64,000 nucleotides of DNA from CAJQQK01 sp963696075 (GCA_963696075.1 CAVOJD010000030.1:124001-188000), one strand, 5' to 3'; shown: positions 24,959-34,070, counted from the stretch's first letter. Numbers and translations are program-made. The notes: a model not told the origin generated them from the letters alone.

Positions 24959-25747
24959 GTGAAGAAGAACGCACTGCGCGAAACCTGGAAATCCGGCAAC
25001 AACACCATCAACGGCTGGCTTGGCATTCCCAACACGATGTCGGCGGAAGTCGTCGCGCGGGCGGGCTTCGAGAGCGTGACGGTCGATATGCAACACGGCT
25101 GCGTGCCGTTCAACATGGTCGTGCCGATGTTCCAGGCGATCCAGCAGACGGACGCGGTGCCGATGGTGCGCGTGCCGTGGAACGAGCCGGGCATTATCAT
25201 GCGCGTTCTCGATGCGGGCGCCTACGGCGTGATCTGTCCGATGATCAACACGGTGGAGGAAGCCAAGGCGCTGGTGCAGGCGTGCCGCTATCCGCCGCTC
25301 GGGGGACGGTCGAACGGGCCGTTCCGGGCGCTGTTCTCGGCCGGCGGCGACTACGTCAAGCACGCCAACGATGAGATCCTCGTGTTCGCGATGATCGAGA
25401 CCGAAACGGCGATCGCGAACCTTCCCGAAATCCTGAAGGTCGAAGGGCTCGATGGGTGTTATGTCGGGCCGTCCGACCTCGGGCTGTCGATGGGTGAGGA
25501 AGCCACGCTGGCGCCGAAATCACAGAAGGTGCTCGATGGCATCAAGAAGATCGCGGACCTGACCAATGAAGCGGGAATGATTCCAGGTATCCATTGTGAC
25601 GGGACAGAAACAGTCCTGACGCGATATGAAACCGGTTACCGCTTTGCCTCGCTGCTGAACGATACGCGGCTGTTGTTCTCTGCCTGTCAGAATGGCGTCA
25701 ACGCGATCAAAGGCAAGGGGCCGGCGAAGGCTGCGACAAGCTACTGA
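24959..25747 (+). CDS. HpcH/HpaI family aldolase
   Basis: A 262-residue class II pyruvate-type aldolase. It cleaves or forms hydroxy-oxo acids with a divalent metal. Signatures are SVTVDMQHG (catalytic His), VRVPWNEPG (Arg), GAYGVICPMINT, MIETETAIAN (metal Glu) and CYVGPSDLGLSMG (metal Asp). GTG at 24959 follows a good AGGAG and fits the family; the ATG at 24869 would add 30 unrelated residues. Function is probably retro-aldol cleavage of a ring-fission or sugar-acid product. Confidence 0.92.
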   Translation: MKKNALRETWKSGNNTINGWLGIPNTMSAEVVARAGFESVTVDMQHGCVPFNMVVPMFQAIQQTDAVPMVRVPWNEPGIIMRVLDAGAYGVICPMINTVEEAKALVQACRYPPLGGRSNGPFRALFSAGGDYVKHANDEILVFAMIETETAIANLPEILKVEGLDGCYVGPSDLGLSMGEEATLAPKSQKVLDGIKKIADLTNEAGMIPGIHCDGTETVLTRYETGYRFASLLNDTRLLFSACQNGVNAIKGKGPAKAATSY

Positions 25748-25780
25748 CCGTGGTGGTTTCGCAAACCGAGCTGGCTTTAT

Positions 25781-26560
25781 TCAGCGCGGTTTGCGCACCG
25801 GCGGGCTCGGTGGCGAGAGGAACCGGGTGCGCACCGTGATCTCGCGGCTTCGGCCGGGGCCGGCGAGAACGGCGAGGGCGCCGACGAATTCGGGGCCGAC
25901 ATCGAAGGTGAAGAGGCGCCAGCCTTGCTGGCGTTGGGCGGGATCATCGATGCGCGGCAAAGACGCTTCGCGCAGGACCGGGCGGTCCTGATCCGGCGAG
26001 ACGCTGTCGGGAATGCTGGGCGTGACGTCAAAGGTCTCGAGCGATTGCCAAAGACCTTCGCCCGGCCCCTTCAGGAAGGCTTCCTTGCCGGTCCAGTAAT
26101 GGAAAAAGGTTCGATCGCGGCGGCCTTTCGCGGTGGCGTGAACGGCGGCTGCTTCTGGTTCGGTCAAGGCATAGGCGGAGAAGTCGTCCTCGATCGGGCG
26201 GATGCGTTCGACGTCAACGCCGAGGGCGGGGGCGTTGGCCGAAACGGCCAGGCAAGCGAGGCCGTCGGTGTGGGAGAGGTTGAAGGCGACGGGTGGGGTT
26301 GGTCCGGTCGCGATCAAGGCCGGCTTGCCGCGGCCGACTTCGCCAAAACGGATTTCGGCCGGTTTGGCGCGCATGTAGCGTGCGAGGAGCCGGCGCATGC
26401 GGGCGCGACACATCAGGAAGTTTTGCCGGTCGTGGGCGAAATGGAACCGCGCCATGCGCCGGCGCTCGTCCTCGTTCAGAACCGCTGGCCAATGCCCGGT
26501 GCCGCCGGCCGGTTCGTCAAGGCCCCAGAACCAAAGGTCGATGGTGAGTTGGTCGGCCAA
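25781..26560 (-). CDS. 4'-phosphopantetheinyl transferase (Sfp type)
   Basis: A 259-residue Sfp-type transferase, attaching 4'-phosphopantetheine from CoA to carrier proteins. Core motifs are FNLSHTDG (residues 93-100), the Mg-binding GVDVERI (D116, E118) and WTGKEAFLKG (K159, E160, K164). The size is that of enzymes serving secondary metabolism rather than AcpS. No polyketide or peptide synthetase is in the window, so its carrier protein is elsewhere. It is divergent from the oxidoreductase at 26711 over a 150-base region with a palindrome. Confidence 0.93.
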   Translation of the reverse strand: MADQLTIDLWFWGLDEPAGGTGHWPAVLNEDERRRMARFHFAHDRQNFLMCRARMRRLLARYMRAKPAEIRFGEVGRGKPALIATGPTPPVAFNLSHTDGLACLAVSANAPALGVDVERIRPIEDDFSAYALTEPEAAAVHATAKGRRDRTFFHYWTGKEAFLKGPGEGLWQSLETFDVTPSIPDSVSPDQDRPVLREASLPRIDDPAQRQQGWRLFTFDVGPEFVGALAVLAGPGRSREITVRTRFLSPPSPPVRKPR

Positions 26561-26623
26561 ACAGGCGTCCTCGTGGTGGCATCAGCGCGGCATTGGAACT
26601 TCGTACTTTTTTCATTCTGGCAT

Positions 26624-26642
26624 AACGTCGTTAAACGGCGTT
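26624..26642. promoter_or_regulatory. Near-palindrome between divergent genes
   Basis: AACGTCGTT and AACGGCGTT flank a single A, with 8 of 9 positions symmetric. It sits between the phosphopantetheinyl transferase (-) and the oxidoreductase (+), where an operator would be expected. A second GC-rich stem (GGCCG/CGGCC) follows at about 26660-26675. Confidence 0.35.
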
Positions 26643-26710
26643 GAATATGTCTCAAAAGGCCGTTTGGGCGGCCGTTTTGGCTAATTCCGGCGGGTAAGGA
26701 GACGGGACAC

Positions 26711-27544
26711 GTGAACATCGGACTTCTCAATCCAGGCGCGATGGGCGTTTCGGTGGGGGCGTCGGCCAAGGCCGGCGGGCACCGGGTGATGTGGGCTTCC
26801 GAGGGCCGGGGGAGCGCCACGCGGAAGCGGGCCGAAGAGCATGGCCTGGAGGATGTTTCAAGCGTTCGGGCACTGTCAGAACACGCCGATATCATCTTCA
26901 GTATCTGCCCGCCGGCGGCGGCGGAGGATGTCGCGGAAGCGGTGGCGGCGGCCGGCTTCAAGGGCATTTTTGTCGACGGCAACGCGATTTCACCGGCGCG
27001 CATGGCGCGGGTGCAGGCGATTGTCGAAGCGGCCGGCGCGACGACAGTGGACGGCGGCATCATTGGGCCGCCTGCCTGGAAAGCGGGGACGACCTTCATC
27101 CACCTCTCCGGGCGGGAGCGGGCGGCGGTGGCTTCCTGCTTCGACAAGGGGGTGGTGACGGCGCAGGTGATGTCGGAGAAGGTCGGCGAGGCGAGTGCGC
27201 TCAAGATGTGCTACGCCGCGTTGACCAAGGGCCATGCCGCGATGCTGGCTGCGATTTTGGCGACGGCGGATGACCTCGGGGTTCGCGATGCGCTCTATGC
27301 GCAGTGGGAGGCGGACGGGGAAGGCCGCGTGGCAGAGCGCGAGGCGATCGTGCAAGGCGTGACGGGCAAGGCCTGGCGCTGGGTCGATGAACTTGAAGAG
27401 ATTGCGCGGACGTTCGAGGGAAGCGGGCAGCCGAACGGCTTTCATGACGCGTCGGCTGAAATCTATCGGCGGCTGGCGGGGCTCAAGGATGAGCCGCAGC
27501 CGGTGGACGTTGGCACGATTATCTCAAAACTGAAGCCACGGTGA
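26711..27544 (+). CDS. NAD(P)-dependent oxidoreductase (6PGDH/3-hydroxyisobutyrate dehydrogenase-like)
   Basis: A 277-residue two-domain dehydrogenase. The N-terminal Rossmann motif is GLLNPGAMG near residue 4. The segments DIIFSICPPAAAEDVA and FVDGNAISPAR follow the 6-phosphogluconate dehydrogenase-like pattern; TVDGGIIGPPAWKAGTTF and a C-terminal helical domain match the DUF1932-type branch. The expected catalytic Lys is in ASALKMCYAAL. Start is a GTG after AAGGAG. Substrate unknown, probably a beta-hydroxy acid. Confidence 0.88.
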   Translation: MNIGLLNPGAMGVSVGASAKAGGHRVMWASEGRGSATRKRAEEHGLEDVSSVRALSEHADIIFSICPPAAAEDVAEAVAAAGFKGIFVDGNAISPARMARVQAIVEAAGATTVDGGIIGPPAWKAGTTFIHLSGRERAAVASCFDKGVVTAQVMSEKVGEASALKMCYAALTKGHAAMLAAILATADDLGVRDALYAQWEADGEGRVAEREAIVQGVTGKAWRWVDELEEIARTFEGSGQPNGFHDASAEIYRRLAGLKDEPQPVDVGTIISKLKPR

Positions 27545-27550
27545 GCCGGA

Positions 27551-28171
27551 TCAGGGTTTGGCCGGACCGCTGGTCGCTGTTGGCGCGCTCACGGTCGGTT
27601 CCGCGCCGAAACTGATCAGTGCGTCACGCTCGATCAGCGTGCTCCAGAAGCTGTTGTAGGGGTGGACCAGATCGGTCGCGCCATCGGCGTTTTGCAGGCG
27701 GCGGCCCTCGTTATGCCAGCCGAAGATACCGCCGGTCAGGTTGGCGACCGATTTTGCGCCGGCTTCGAGGGCGCTTTGGCGAATGCGGCTGGCAAGCTTG
27801 GTCGAGCGGACGCCGACCGAGCAGTAGAGCACGACCTGGCGGCCCTTCAGCTTGTCCGCGAACTTTTGCTGAAAGTGCGTGGCGGAGATCTCGGGTGATA
27901 CGCGCAAGGCGCCGGGAATATGGCTGACGGCGTACTCGTGCGCTTCGCGAACGTCGAGGATGAGAATGTCGCGCGTGTCCGCGTCAGCCTTGAGGGCTGC
28001 GGCCAGACCGGCACGCGACATGTGTTCCACGTCAGAATGGCGCGCGGACGTGACCGCATGAATGGCGCGCAGGCCGTGATTGGTGGTGGCATGGGCGGCG
28101 GTCGCCGCGCCAAACAGCGCCACGGCCAGCACGGCGGGCCAAATCTGCTGTCCTGAGATCAGTTGCTTCAT
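27551..28171 (-). CDS. Exported rhodanese-domain protein
   Basis: A 206-residue protein with a signal peptide (about 26 residues, ending ATAAHA) and one rhodanese domain. ILDVREAHEYAVSHIPGALR is the family entry motif and CSVGVRS (Cys117) is the active loop. After the domain (about residue 150) is a 55-residue tail. It would move sulfane sulfur, or bind a thiol partner, in the periplasm. It is divergent from ccmC, so a role near periplasmic redox and cytochrome c assembly is possible but unproven. It ends 6 bases from the convergent oxidoreductase gene. Confidence 0.9.
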   Translation of the reverse strand: MKQLISGQQIWPAVLAVALFGAATAAHATTNHGLRAIHAVTSARHSDVEHMSRAGLAAALKADADTRDILILDVREAHEYAVSHIPGALRVSPEISATHFQQKFADKLKGRQVVLYCSVGVRSTKLASRIRQSALEAGAKSVANLTGGIFGWHNEGRRLQNADGATDLVHPYNSFWSTLIERDALISFGAEPTVSAPTATSGPAKP

Positions 28172-28453
28172 AAGGGAGGGTCCACTCTCCGGGTCGCTTT
28201 TCGAACTGAAAGGTCGTATTCTTATTTACGCATGTGACTTGCAACTGGATTGCTAGACGAATTCGGCCGGTCCGTGGCCTCAAAGTTCGTGACAATTCCG
28301 TGATCGGAAGGCCTTGGATGGCCCTAGATCCGCGTTGCACGCAGTAGAGGCGGGAATTGGACGTCTCTTCCGGGACGGTCCGTCGCCTTGATTGTCGCCA
28401 GTTCCGGTGTAACAAGACGCGAAACAGGCGTGCATGAAAGCCCAGGGAGCGGC

Positions 28454-29281
28454 ATGGCAAGCGCGAAGGCGAACAGATTAGACATTCTGGCGAACCCAAC
28501 GCGCTTCATGGGGTGGTCGGCGCCACTGATGTGGGGGTTGAGCGCGATTGGAGCCGTTTTGCTCGGCGTGGCGCTTTATAAGGCGTTCTTCGTTGCGCCT
28601 GTTGATTACCAGCAGGGCCATACGGTCAAGATCATGTACGTGCATGTGCCGTCGGCCTGGCTCGGCATGATGGGCTATGCGGTCGTGGCGTTCTCGAGTT
28701 TCGGGCTGTTGGTGTTCCGCCATCCGCTCGCCGATGTTTCGGCGAAGGCGGCGGTGCCGATCGGGGCGGCGTTCACGTTCCTGGCGCTCGTGACGGGCTC
28801 GCTGTGGGGCAAGCCGATGTGGGGAACCTATTGGGTCTGGGATGCCCGGCTCACGTCGGTTCTGATCCTGTTCTTCATGTATCTCGGGCTGATGGCGCTT
28901 CGGGCGTCGATCGATGATCATGTGCTGGGCGGGCGGATTTGCGCCGTGCTTGCGATCGTCGGCGTGGTGATCCTGCCGTTCATCAAGATCTCGGTCGAAG
29001 GGCTGTCCATTCCGTGGCTCGGAATTGAGTTGCCGAGCTGGAATACGCTGCACCAACCGTCCTCCGTCATGCGCAGCGACGGGCCAAAGATCCATCCGTC
29101 GATCCTGTGGCCGCTGCTGATTTCGGCGCTGGGGTTCACGGCGATGTTTTTTGCGATGCACCTCAAGGCGATGCGTAACGACATTCTGCGCCGCCGGCTC
29201 GATCAACTGATCCGGGCGGAGGTACGTCGCACGCGGGGAGCTGGGGCGGCATCCGTGCTGGCGGACGGGGCGGCGGAATGA
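28454..29281 (+). CDS. ccmC: Heme exporter protein CcmC
   Basis: A 275-residue inner-membrane protein with six hydrophobic segments. It presents heme to CcmE in cytochrome c maturation. The Trp-rich periplasmic motif is WGTYWVWDARLTSVL, and the two flanking His are in IMYVHVPSAW and WNTLHQPSSV. An upstream in-frame start at 28388 adds 22 polar residues; ATG at 28454, after GGGAGC, is preferred. ccmD follows after 30 bases. ccmA and ccmB, often upstream, are not here; the neighbour is a divergent rhodanese gene. Confidence 0.95.
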   Translation: MASAKANRLDILANPTRFMGWSAPLMWGLSAIGAVLLGVALYKAFFVAPVDYQQGHTVKIMYVHVPSAWLGMMGYAVVAFSSFGLLVFRHPLADVSAKAAVPIGAAFTFLALVTGSLWGKPMWGTYWVWDARLTSVLILFFMYLGLMALRASIDDHVLGGRICAVLAIVGVVILPFIKISVEGLSIPWLGIELPSWNTLHQPSSVMRSDGPKIHPSILWPLLISALGFTAMFFAMHLKAMRNDILRRRLDQLIRAEVRRTRGAGAASVLADGAAE

Positions 29282-29311
29282 TGGTGCAACACAGGCTGCA
29301 GGCGGGGCGAC

Positions 29312-29497
29312 ATGTTTGATCTGGGAAAGCACGCCGTTTTCATCTGGTCGTCGTATGCCATCGTTGTGGTCGTGCTGGGTGCGCTGATTGCCTGGCTGAT
29401 CATTGATGGCGGGCGTCTGAAGCGCCGGCTGGCGGATCTCGAGGCGCGGGGTGTCCGGCGCCGCTCGGCATCGGGTGATGCGACGGGCGATGCGTGA
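29312..29497 (+). CDS. ccmD: Heme exporter protein CcmD
   Basis: A 61-residue protein with one membrane helix (SSYAIVVVVLGALIAWLII) flanked by a short periplasmic start and a basic cytoplasmic tail (RLKRRLADLEARGVRRR). This is the classic CcmD shape. It releases heme-loaded CcmE from the CcmABC complex. It directly follows ccmC. No ccmE, ccmG or ccmI follows; the next 219 bases hold no gene I can support. Confidence 0.9.
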   Translation: MFDLGKHAVFIWSSYAIVVVVLGALIAWLIIDGGRLKRRLADLEARGVRRRSASGDATGDA

Positions 29498-29716
29498 GCG
29501 TTCCGGCAGAGAATAGCCTTCCTGTCACAGTCGACTGAGATACTCCCGGGGGAGGATTGCCCGGGGTATGCAGCCAGGTCCACTTCACGGCCCGTCATTG
29601 AGCGCATTATCAGGTGGCCGGCTTGCCAGCAGCTTGCCCGGGTGCTTCGTTGTCATCCTGGGTGATGCTATTGTCCGGCGTCGGATGACGATGGACGGAA
29701 CACGCGGAAGCGGCTG

Positions 29717-30775
29717 ATGAGGTTCTTTTTTTCACAAGCGCAGTTGGAGCACGCGCCGCAGCAGTTCATGGCCGCGGGCCGGATCGTCGCGCCGTTCGAA
29801 GTGCCGGAACGTGCGGAGCGGATGGCGGCCGGGCTGACCGGGCTGGGGCTGGTGGGGCAGGCGCCCGATGATTTTGGGATTGCGCCGATCGAGCAGGTTC
29901 ATGCCGACCATTATGTCCGCTTCCTGCAAACCGCCTTCGCCGAGTTCCAGGCGATCGAGGGGGCTGGGCCCGAGGTTCTGCCGAACGTCCATCCGTATGT
30001 TTCGGCGCGGCCCGATCTTTCCGCCCGGGAACGGCCGCGGCCAGAAGGCGTCATTGCGCGGGCGGGATGGTATGCGGGCGATATGGCGTGTGCGATCGGG
30101 AAGGGCACTTGGCCTGCGGTCTATGCCTCGGCGCAGGCGGCCATCGCTGCAGCACGGCTGGTGGTCGAGGGGGCAGACGAAGCGATGGCGCTTTGCCGTC
30201 CACCCGGTCATCACGCCTACGAGGACCGCTCGTCGGGCTTTTGTTTTCTCAACAATGCGGCGATCGCGGCGCAGGTTCTCAGGAGCCGGTTCCGGCGGGT
30301 TGCGATCCTTGATTTCGACACCCATCACGGCGATGGCACGCAGGCGATCTTCTATCGCCGCTCGGATGTCTTCTATGGTTCGGTGCATACCGATCCGCGG
30401 AACTACTACCCTTATTTCGCCGGTTACAGCGATGAGACCGGTTTCGGGGAGGGGGACAAATACAACCTCAATCTGCCGTTGGCGCCGGGGTCGGGGGATG
30501 AAGATTTCATCGACGCGAACCAGAAGCTGATTGTTGCGGCGCTGGCGGCCGAAGCCGAGGCGATCGTGATTTCAGCGGGCTGGGATGCGCATCATGATGA
30601 TCCGCTCTCGAAGCTCGCGGTGACAAGCGACGCCTATCGGCGGCTTGGCCGGATTTATGGAGAGGTGCCGCTGCCGACCGTGATCGTGCAGGAGGGCGGC
30701 TATTCGCTGAAGGCCATCGAAGAGGTGGCGCCGCGTTTCGTCTCGGAATTTCTGGATGAGCGCCAGCCTGCGTGA
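29717..30775 (+). CDS. Histone deacetylase family protein (acetylpolyamine amidohydrolase-like)
   Basis: A 352-residue zinc amidohydrolase of the arginase/deacetylase fold. Motifs are CRPPGHHAYEDRSSGFCFLNN (the tandem His), ILDFDTHHGDGTQ (zinc Asp and His), SAGWDAHHDDP (zinc Asp) and VIVQEGGYS. The spacing GHHA then FLNNAAIAA matches bacterial acetylpolyamine deacetylases. It probably removes acetyl groups from polyamines or similar small amides in the cytoplasm. It stands alone in a + strand run. Confidence 0.92.
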   Translation: MRFFFSQAQLEHAPQQFMAAGRIVAPFEVPERAERMAAGLTGLGLVGQAPDDFGIAPIEQVHADHYVRFLQTAFAEFQAIEGAGPEVLPNVHPYVSARPDLSARERPRPEGVIARAGWYAGDMACAIGKGTWPAVYASAQAAIAAARLVVEGADEAMALCRPPGHHAYEDRSSGFCFLNNAAIAAQVLRSRFRRVAILDFDTHHGDGTQAIFYRRSDVFYGSVHTDPRNYYPYFAGYSDETGFGEGDKYNLNLPLAPGSGDEDFIDANQKLIVAALAAEAEAIVISAGWDAHHDDPLSKLAVTSDAYRRLGRIYGEVPLPTVIVQEGGYSLKAIEEVAPRFVSEFLDERQPA

Positions 30776-30868
30776 TCTGGCCTGTGAAAGCCTGGCTGTT
30801 TCAGGTTGTGTGGATCGGATTTCTGACACCGTTCTTTGACGACGAAAAACAACAAATCGAGGTGGGTC

Positions 30869-31630
30869 ATGGCAGAGCGTTTCGAAGGGAAAGTCGCGAT
30901 CGTCACCGGCGCAGGGCATGGCATCGGCGGGGCAATCGCAGACCGGCTGGCCGGCGATGGGGCGAAGGTTCTGGTGGCGGACATTGACGCGGACGCTGCG
31001 GGTGCGCGGGCCGAGGCGATACGGGGCGCGGGTGGCGTTGCGATCGGCATCGCCGTCGACGTGCGCGAGCGGGCCCAGACGGAGGCCATGGTTCAGCGCG
31101 CGGTTGCGGAGTTTGGGCGGCTCGATATTCACGTGTCCAACGCCGGTATCGTCGATCGCCAGCCGTTTCTGGAGATGGATGACGATCTATGGAACCGGGT
31201 GCTGGGGACGAACCTCTACGGCGCGTTTACAAGCGGGCAGTATGCTGCCCGGCAGATGGTGGCACAGGGGGACGGCGGGCGCATTGTCCATGTCGCCTCG
31301 AATTCCGGGATTTTCGGCGGGCGCGGGCGGGCGGCCTATGGGGCGAGCAAGGCTGGCCTTATCAACCTGACGCAGACGATGGCGATTGAACTCGCCGAGC
31401 ATGGGATACTCGTCAACGCGGTGGCGCCAGGTGCGACCAAGACGCGGGTGACGGGCGGCGATTATCCGCCGGAGACCGTGATGGCCCGGATGCCGTTGCG
31501 GCGCTATGGCCTGCCGGAAGAAATCGCTTCGGTGGCGGCGTTTCTTGCGTCGGATGAGTGCTCGTTCACGACCGGACACGTTTATTGTGCCGACGGCGGG
31601 TTCACGGTTGCGGGCGTCATGGAAGGTTGA
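30869..31630 (+). CDS. SDR family oxidoreductase
   Basis: A 253-residue classical short-chain dehydrogenase. It has TGAGHGIGGAIA (cofactor), VSNAGIVD (NNAG-like), Ser in HVASNSGIFG, YGASK (catalytic Tyr/Lys), VAPGATKT and the end TGHVYCADGG. ATG at 30869 is preferred to 30836, which adds 11 residues with no match to the fold. Substrate unknown. Confidence 0.93.
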   Translation: MAERFEGKVAIVTGAGHGIGGAIADRLAGDGAKVLVADIDADAAGARAEAIRGAGGVAIGIAVDVRERAQTEAMVQRAVAEFGRLDIHVSNAGIVDRQPFLEMDDDLWNRVLGTNLYGAFTSGQYAARQMVAQGDGGRIVHVASNSGIFGGRGRAAYGASKAGLINLTQTMAIELAEHGILVNAVAPGATKTRVTGGDYPPETVMARMPLRRYGLPEEIASVAAFLASDECSFTTGHVYCADGGFTVAGVMEG

Positions 31631-31834
31631 GGTGGCGCCGGCCTGAGGCAGGCCGATGCGGCCGCTGCAGCCGGGTGCGTTTCATCTCGGAACAGGCGGC
31701 AAGAGATGATTGATGCTGTTCGGTATTTGTCGAGTGCGGAGGCGCGTTTGAAAACTTTTCTCCCCTAGGCTTGATCCACATTGCTGGAGGTACGGGCCAG
31801 TTTATCTTCTTGGGCCGGAGGGGAGAATTTCTAG

Positions 31835-32872
31835 ATGAAGCGACCGATCGCTGTTTCACTCATCATGGTTTCGACGCTGTCGCTTGCCGGCTGTATCGGC
31901 GAATCTGTTCAGGTGCCGCCGGCCTATGTCGGCAAGATCCTTTCGAAGGACGGCTTTCAGCCGGGGCTTGTCAGTCCGTCTCAATTCCGGCTGCCGATCT
32001 GCTTTTTTTATTGCGACCAGCTGATCGTCGCTGAATTGAGTGATTTCCAGCAACGCGAAGAGTTCCGTGGTGATCATGCGCTCTATATGCCGCGCTCGGA
32101 GCTGGCGATGCCGTTCGATGTACGTGGCATGTTTGCTGTGCGCAACGATGAAAAGTCGCTGCAGGCGGTGTTTGACCGGGTGCCGGCGTCACGGCCCAAG
32201 GGGCTGTTGCGTGGCAAGGTCCATGGGGTGATCTCGCAAGAGAAACTCTATCAGACGTATGGCGTCGCGGTGGTGCGTGATGTGGTGCGCCGGGTCGTTT
32301 CCCGGCACACGATCGAAGAGGTCGCCTCGTCGCGTGCTGCAATCAACGCGCGGCTGATCGAGGAAGTGAACAAGGCGTTGGCGGAGACACCGCTGGTGGC
32401 GCGGCGCTTCGGTCTGGCCGATGTGCGCTTCCCGAAGGTCATTCTCGACCAGAAGGAAACGTCGGCGCGGCGGCGCATCGCGATCGAGCAGGAAGAGGCG
32501 GAAAAGCAAATCCGGCTGGTCAAGCTGCAGGCCGATCTGGAAGCTGCGCGGGCGGAGCGCCAGATCCGCCGGGAACGGGCGCAGGCGGTGCTCGAAGAGA
32601 ACAAGATCTATGCTGAATCCGTGACGGACCGGTATCTCGCCTACCGGCGCCTGGAGGTGCTTGAGAAGCTTGCCGGCAGCCAGAACACGAAGTGGGTGCC
32701 GTTCGAGGCGCTGGGGACCGTCGGCCAGTCGGTGGCCCTGTTCCGCAACGCGGATGAAGGTGGTCAAGGTGGTGTGAAGCCGGGCAACGCGCCGAAGGGG
32801 ACTGACTTGAGCGGCGCGAAGGCGGCGCTTCCGGCAAGCCCTGTCAATGCAGCAGAACTCGGGCGGCAGTGA
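31835..32872 (+). CDS. SPFH/Band 7-like lipoprotein
   Basis: A 345-residue protein with a lipoprotein signal peptide: a lipobox LSLAGC places the lipidated Cys at residue 20. The next part (VPPAYVGKILSKDGFQPG and the strand-rich stretch to about 180) resembles the SPFH/prohibitin domain. A long charged helix follows (about 195-265; EEAEKQIRLVKLQADLEAARAERQIRRERAQ), ending in a Gly/Ala-rich tail. Most SPFH proteins are held by a transmembrane helix; here a lipid anchor would place it in the periplasm. The next gene, a two-helix protein, starts 2 bases after the stop, so the two are probably coupled partners. Confidence 0.75.
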   Translation: MKRPIAVSLIMVSTLSLAGCIGESVQVPPAYVGKILSKDGFQPGLVSPSQFRLPICFFYCDQLIVAELSDFQQREEFRGDHALYMPRSELAMPFDVRGMFAVRNDEKSLQAVFDRVPASRPKGLLRGKVHGVISQEKLYQTYGVAVVRDVVRRVVSRHTIEEVASSRAAINARLIEEVNKALAETPLVARRFGLADVRFPKVILDQKETSARRRIAIEQEEAEKQIRLVKLQADLEAARAERQIRRERAQAVLEENKIYAESVTDRYLAYRRLEVLEKLAGSQNTKWVPFEALGTVGQSVALFRNADEGGQGGVKPGNAPKGTDLSGAKAALPASPVNAAELGRQ

Positions 32873-32874
32873 TC

Positions 32875-33285
32875 ATGTTCGATATCAGATACAACGACGG
32901 CTCGTTGGCGCTTGGCGCCTATCAGGCGGCACTCGGGGCCGTGGGCGTGCTGGTGTTCCTGTTTCTCGTTTGGCGGGCGTTGCGCTTGATTGCCAAGGCC
33001 GAGCCGACGGGGGCTCAGTGGACGCGGCGGGATCTTGTCGTCCAGGCGTTCTGGCCGGCGGCGGCATGGGGCGGGGTCGTTCTTTGCGGTGCGGTGATCT
33101 TTTCGACCATGCAGGCCTATGGTCCGCGCGTTGCCTTGCCGAAGACGGAACTGACGGTTTCCAAGGATGCCGACAACGGTGGCGAGGTGAAAAGCATCGC
33201 GCCCAAGGTTACGAGTGACGCGGAGCGTATCGAGCAGCAGCGGGTGCTCGAGCGGGAGACCAAGTCGCGGGTCAATCTCGAGTAG
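32875..33285 (+). CDS. Two-helix membrane protein, SPFH partner candidate
   Basis: A 136-residue protein with two hydrophobic helices (about 17-35 and 57-80) and a C-terminal charged tail of about 50 residues (VTSDAERIEQQRVLERETKSRV). A GTG at 32869 overlaps the previous stop by 4 bases; the ATG at 32875 is an alternative start. No family recognised. The tight spacing with the SPFH lipoprotein suggests they work together at the membrane (inference). Confidence 0.75.
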   Translation: MFDIRYNDGSLALGAYQAALGAVGVLVFLFLVWRALRLIAKAEPTGAQWTRRDLVVQAFWPAAAWGGVVLCGAVIFSTMQAYGPRVALPKTELTVSKDADNGGEVKSIAPKVTSDAERIEQQRVLERETKSRVNLE

Positions 33286-33417
33286 AAGCTTTCCCCGGTT
33301 GCCCAAGCGTTCGTGGCTGGTTTGTCCATGCGGCCTGCTGACTGTATGGGTGTGGAAAAAACTACTGGTCACGCGGCTCCTGATTTGTTATCAGGCTGCC
33401 TTCCAGATGGTGCATAT

Positions 33418-33492
33418 TCCGCGGTAGCTCAGCGGTAGAGCAACCGGCTGTTAACCGGTTGGTCGTAGGTTCGAATCCTACCCGCGGAGCCA
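33418..33492 (+). tRNA. tRNA-Asn (anticodon GTT)
   Basis: A 75-base cloverleaf. The 7-bp acceptor stem is TCCGCGG with CCGCGGA, the D-arm contains AGCTCAGCGGTAGAGC, and the anticodon stem ACCGG/CCGGT carries the loop CTGTTAA (anticodon GTT at 33450-33452). The T-loop is TTCGAAT, the discriminator is G and CCA is encoded. Confidence 0.98.
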
Positions 33493-33696
33493 TCTTGGCT
33501 CCTGTTCTTGTCAGGCGCTTGTCGTTATCGGCACTTGTCCTTGTCGGGCGGCTGTCCTTTTCGGGCACACCTTTCCAAAATCTGAAATCCCGGCTGCGGG
33601 TTGTGCGGTCGCGCGATTGGGCGATGCCTCATTGGCGGCCGGGTCGTCGTGGCATAAGATTGGCTGGCGAAGCTTTGCGTATTCGGGAAACGTGTC

Positions 33697-34023
33697 ATGA
33701 AACGACATCCAATCGCTGTCGTTACCATCGTGCTGTCGCTCGCCATGACGTCGGCGCCGGCTCATGCTGACCAGATTGCCGGGTCCTGGTGTCCGCCGGG
33801 TGGTGGGCAGAGCCTGGTGGTGCGGGGACATGATGATGTGGCTTTGGACGGCCGTGCCGTGAAGGCGAACGTTACCCGGCATCACGTCGACTTTGTTGTG
33901 CCTGAGGGCGCAAGCGATGCCGGCCAGCGGTTCAGTGCGGACCAGCTCAATGATGATGAGATTCGCGTCAGCATTGGCGAGAAGCCGGCGGTAATCTGGA
34001 CGCCGTGTAAACCGATCAGCTGA
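33697..34023 (+). CDS. Small exported protein, unknown function
   Basis: A 108-residue protein with a clear signal peptide (MKRHPIAVVTIVLSLAMTSAPAHA). The mature part, about 84 residues, begins DQIAGSWCPPGGG and ends with WTPCKP; the two cysteines could form one disulphide. The GSW start is common in small beta-barrel-like periplasmic proteins. No family assigned. It lies after tRNA-Asn and is convergent with the porin gene. Confidence 0.7.
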   Translation: MKRHPIAVVTIVLSLAMTSAPAHADQIAGSWCPPGGGQSLVVRGHDDVALDGRAVKANVTRHHVDFVVPEGASDAGQRFSADQLNDDEIRVSIGEKPAVIWTPCKPIS

Positions 34024-34070
34024 ACGCAGCCTTGTGCGTTTAGAGGTGCATCCACTAGCGCATGTACAGG

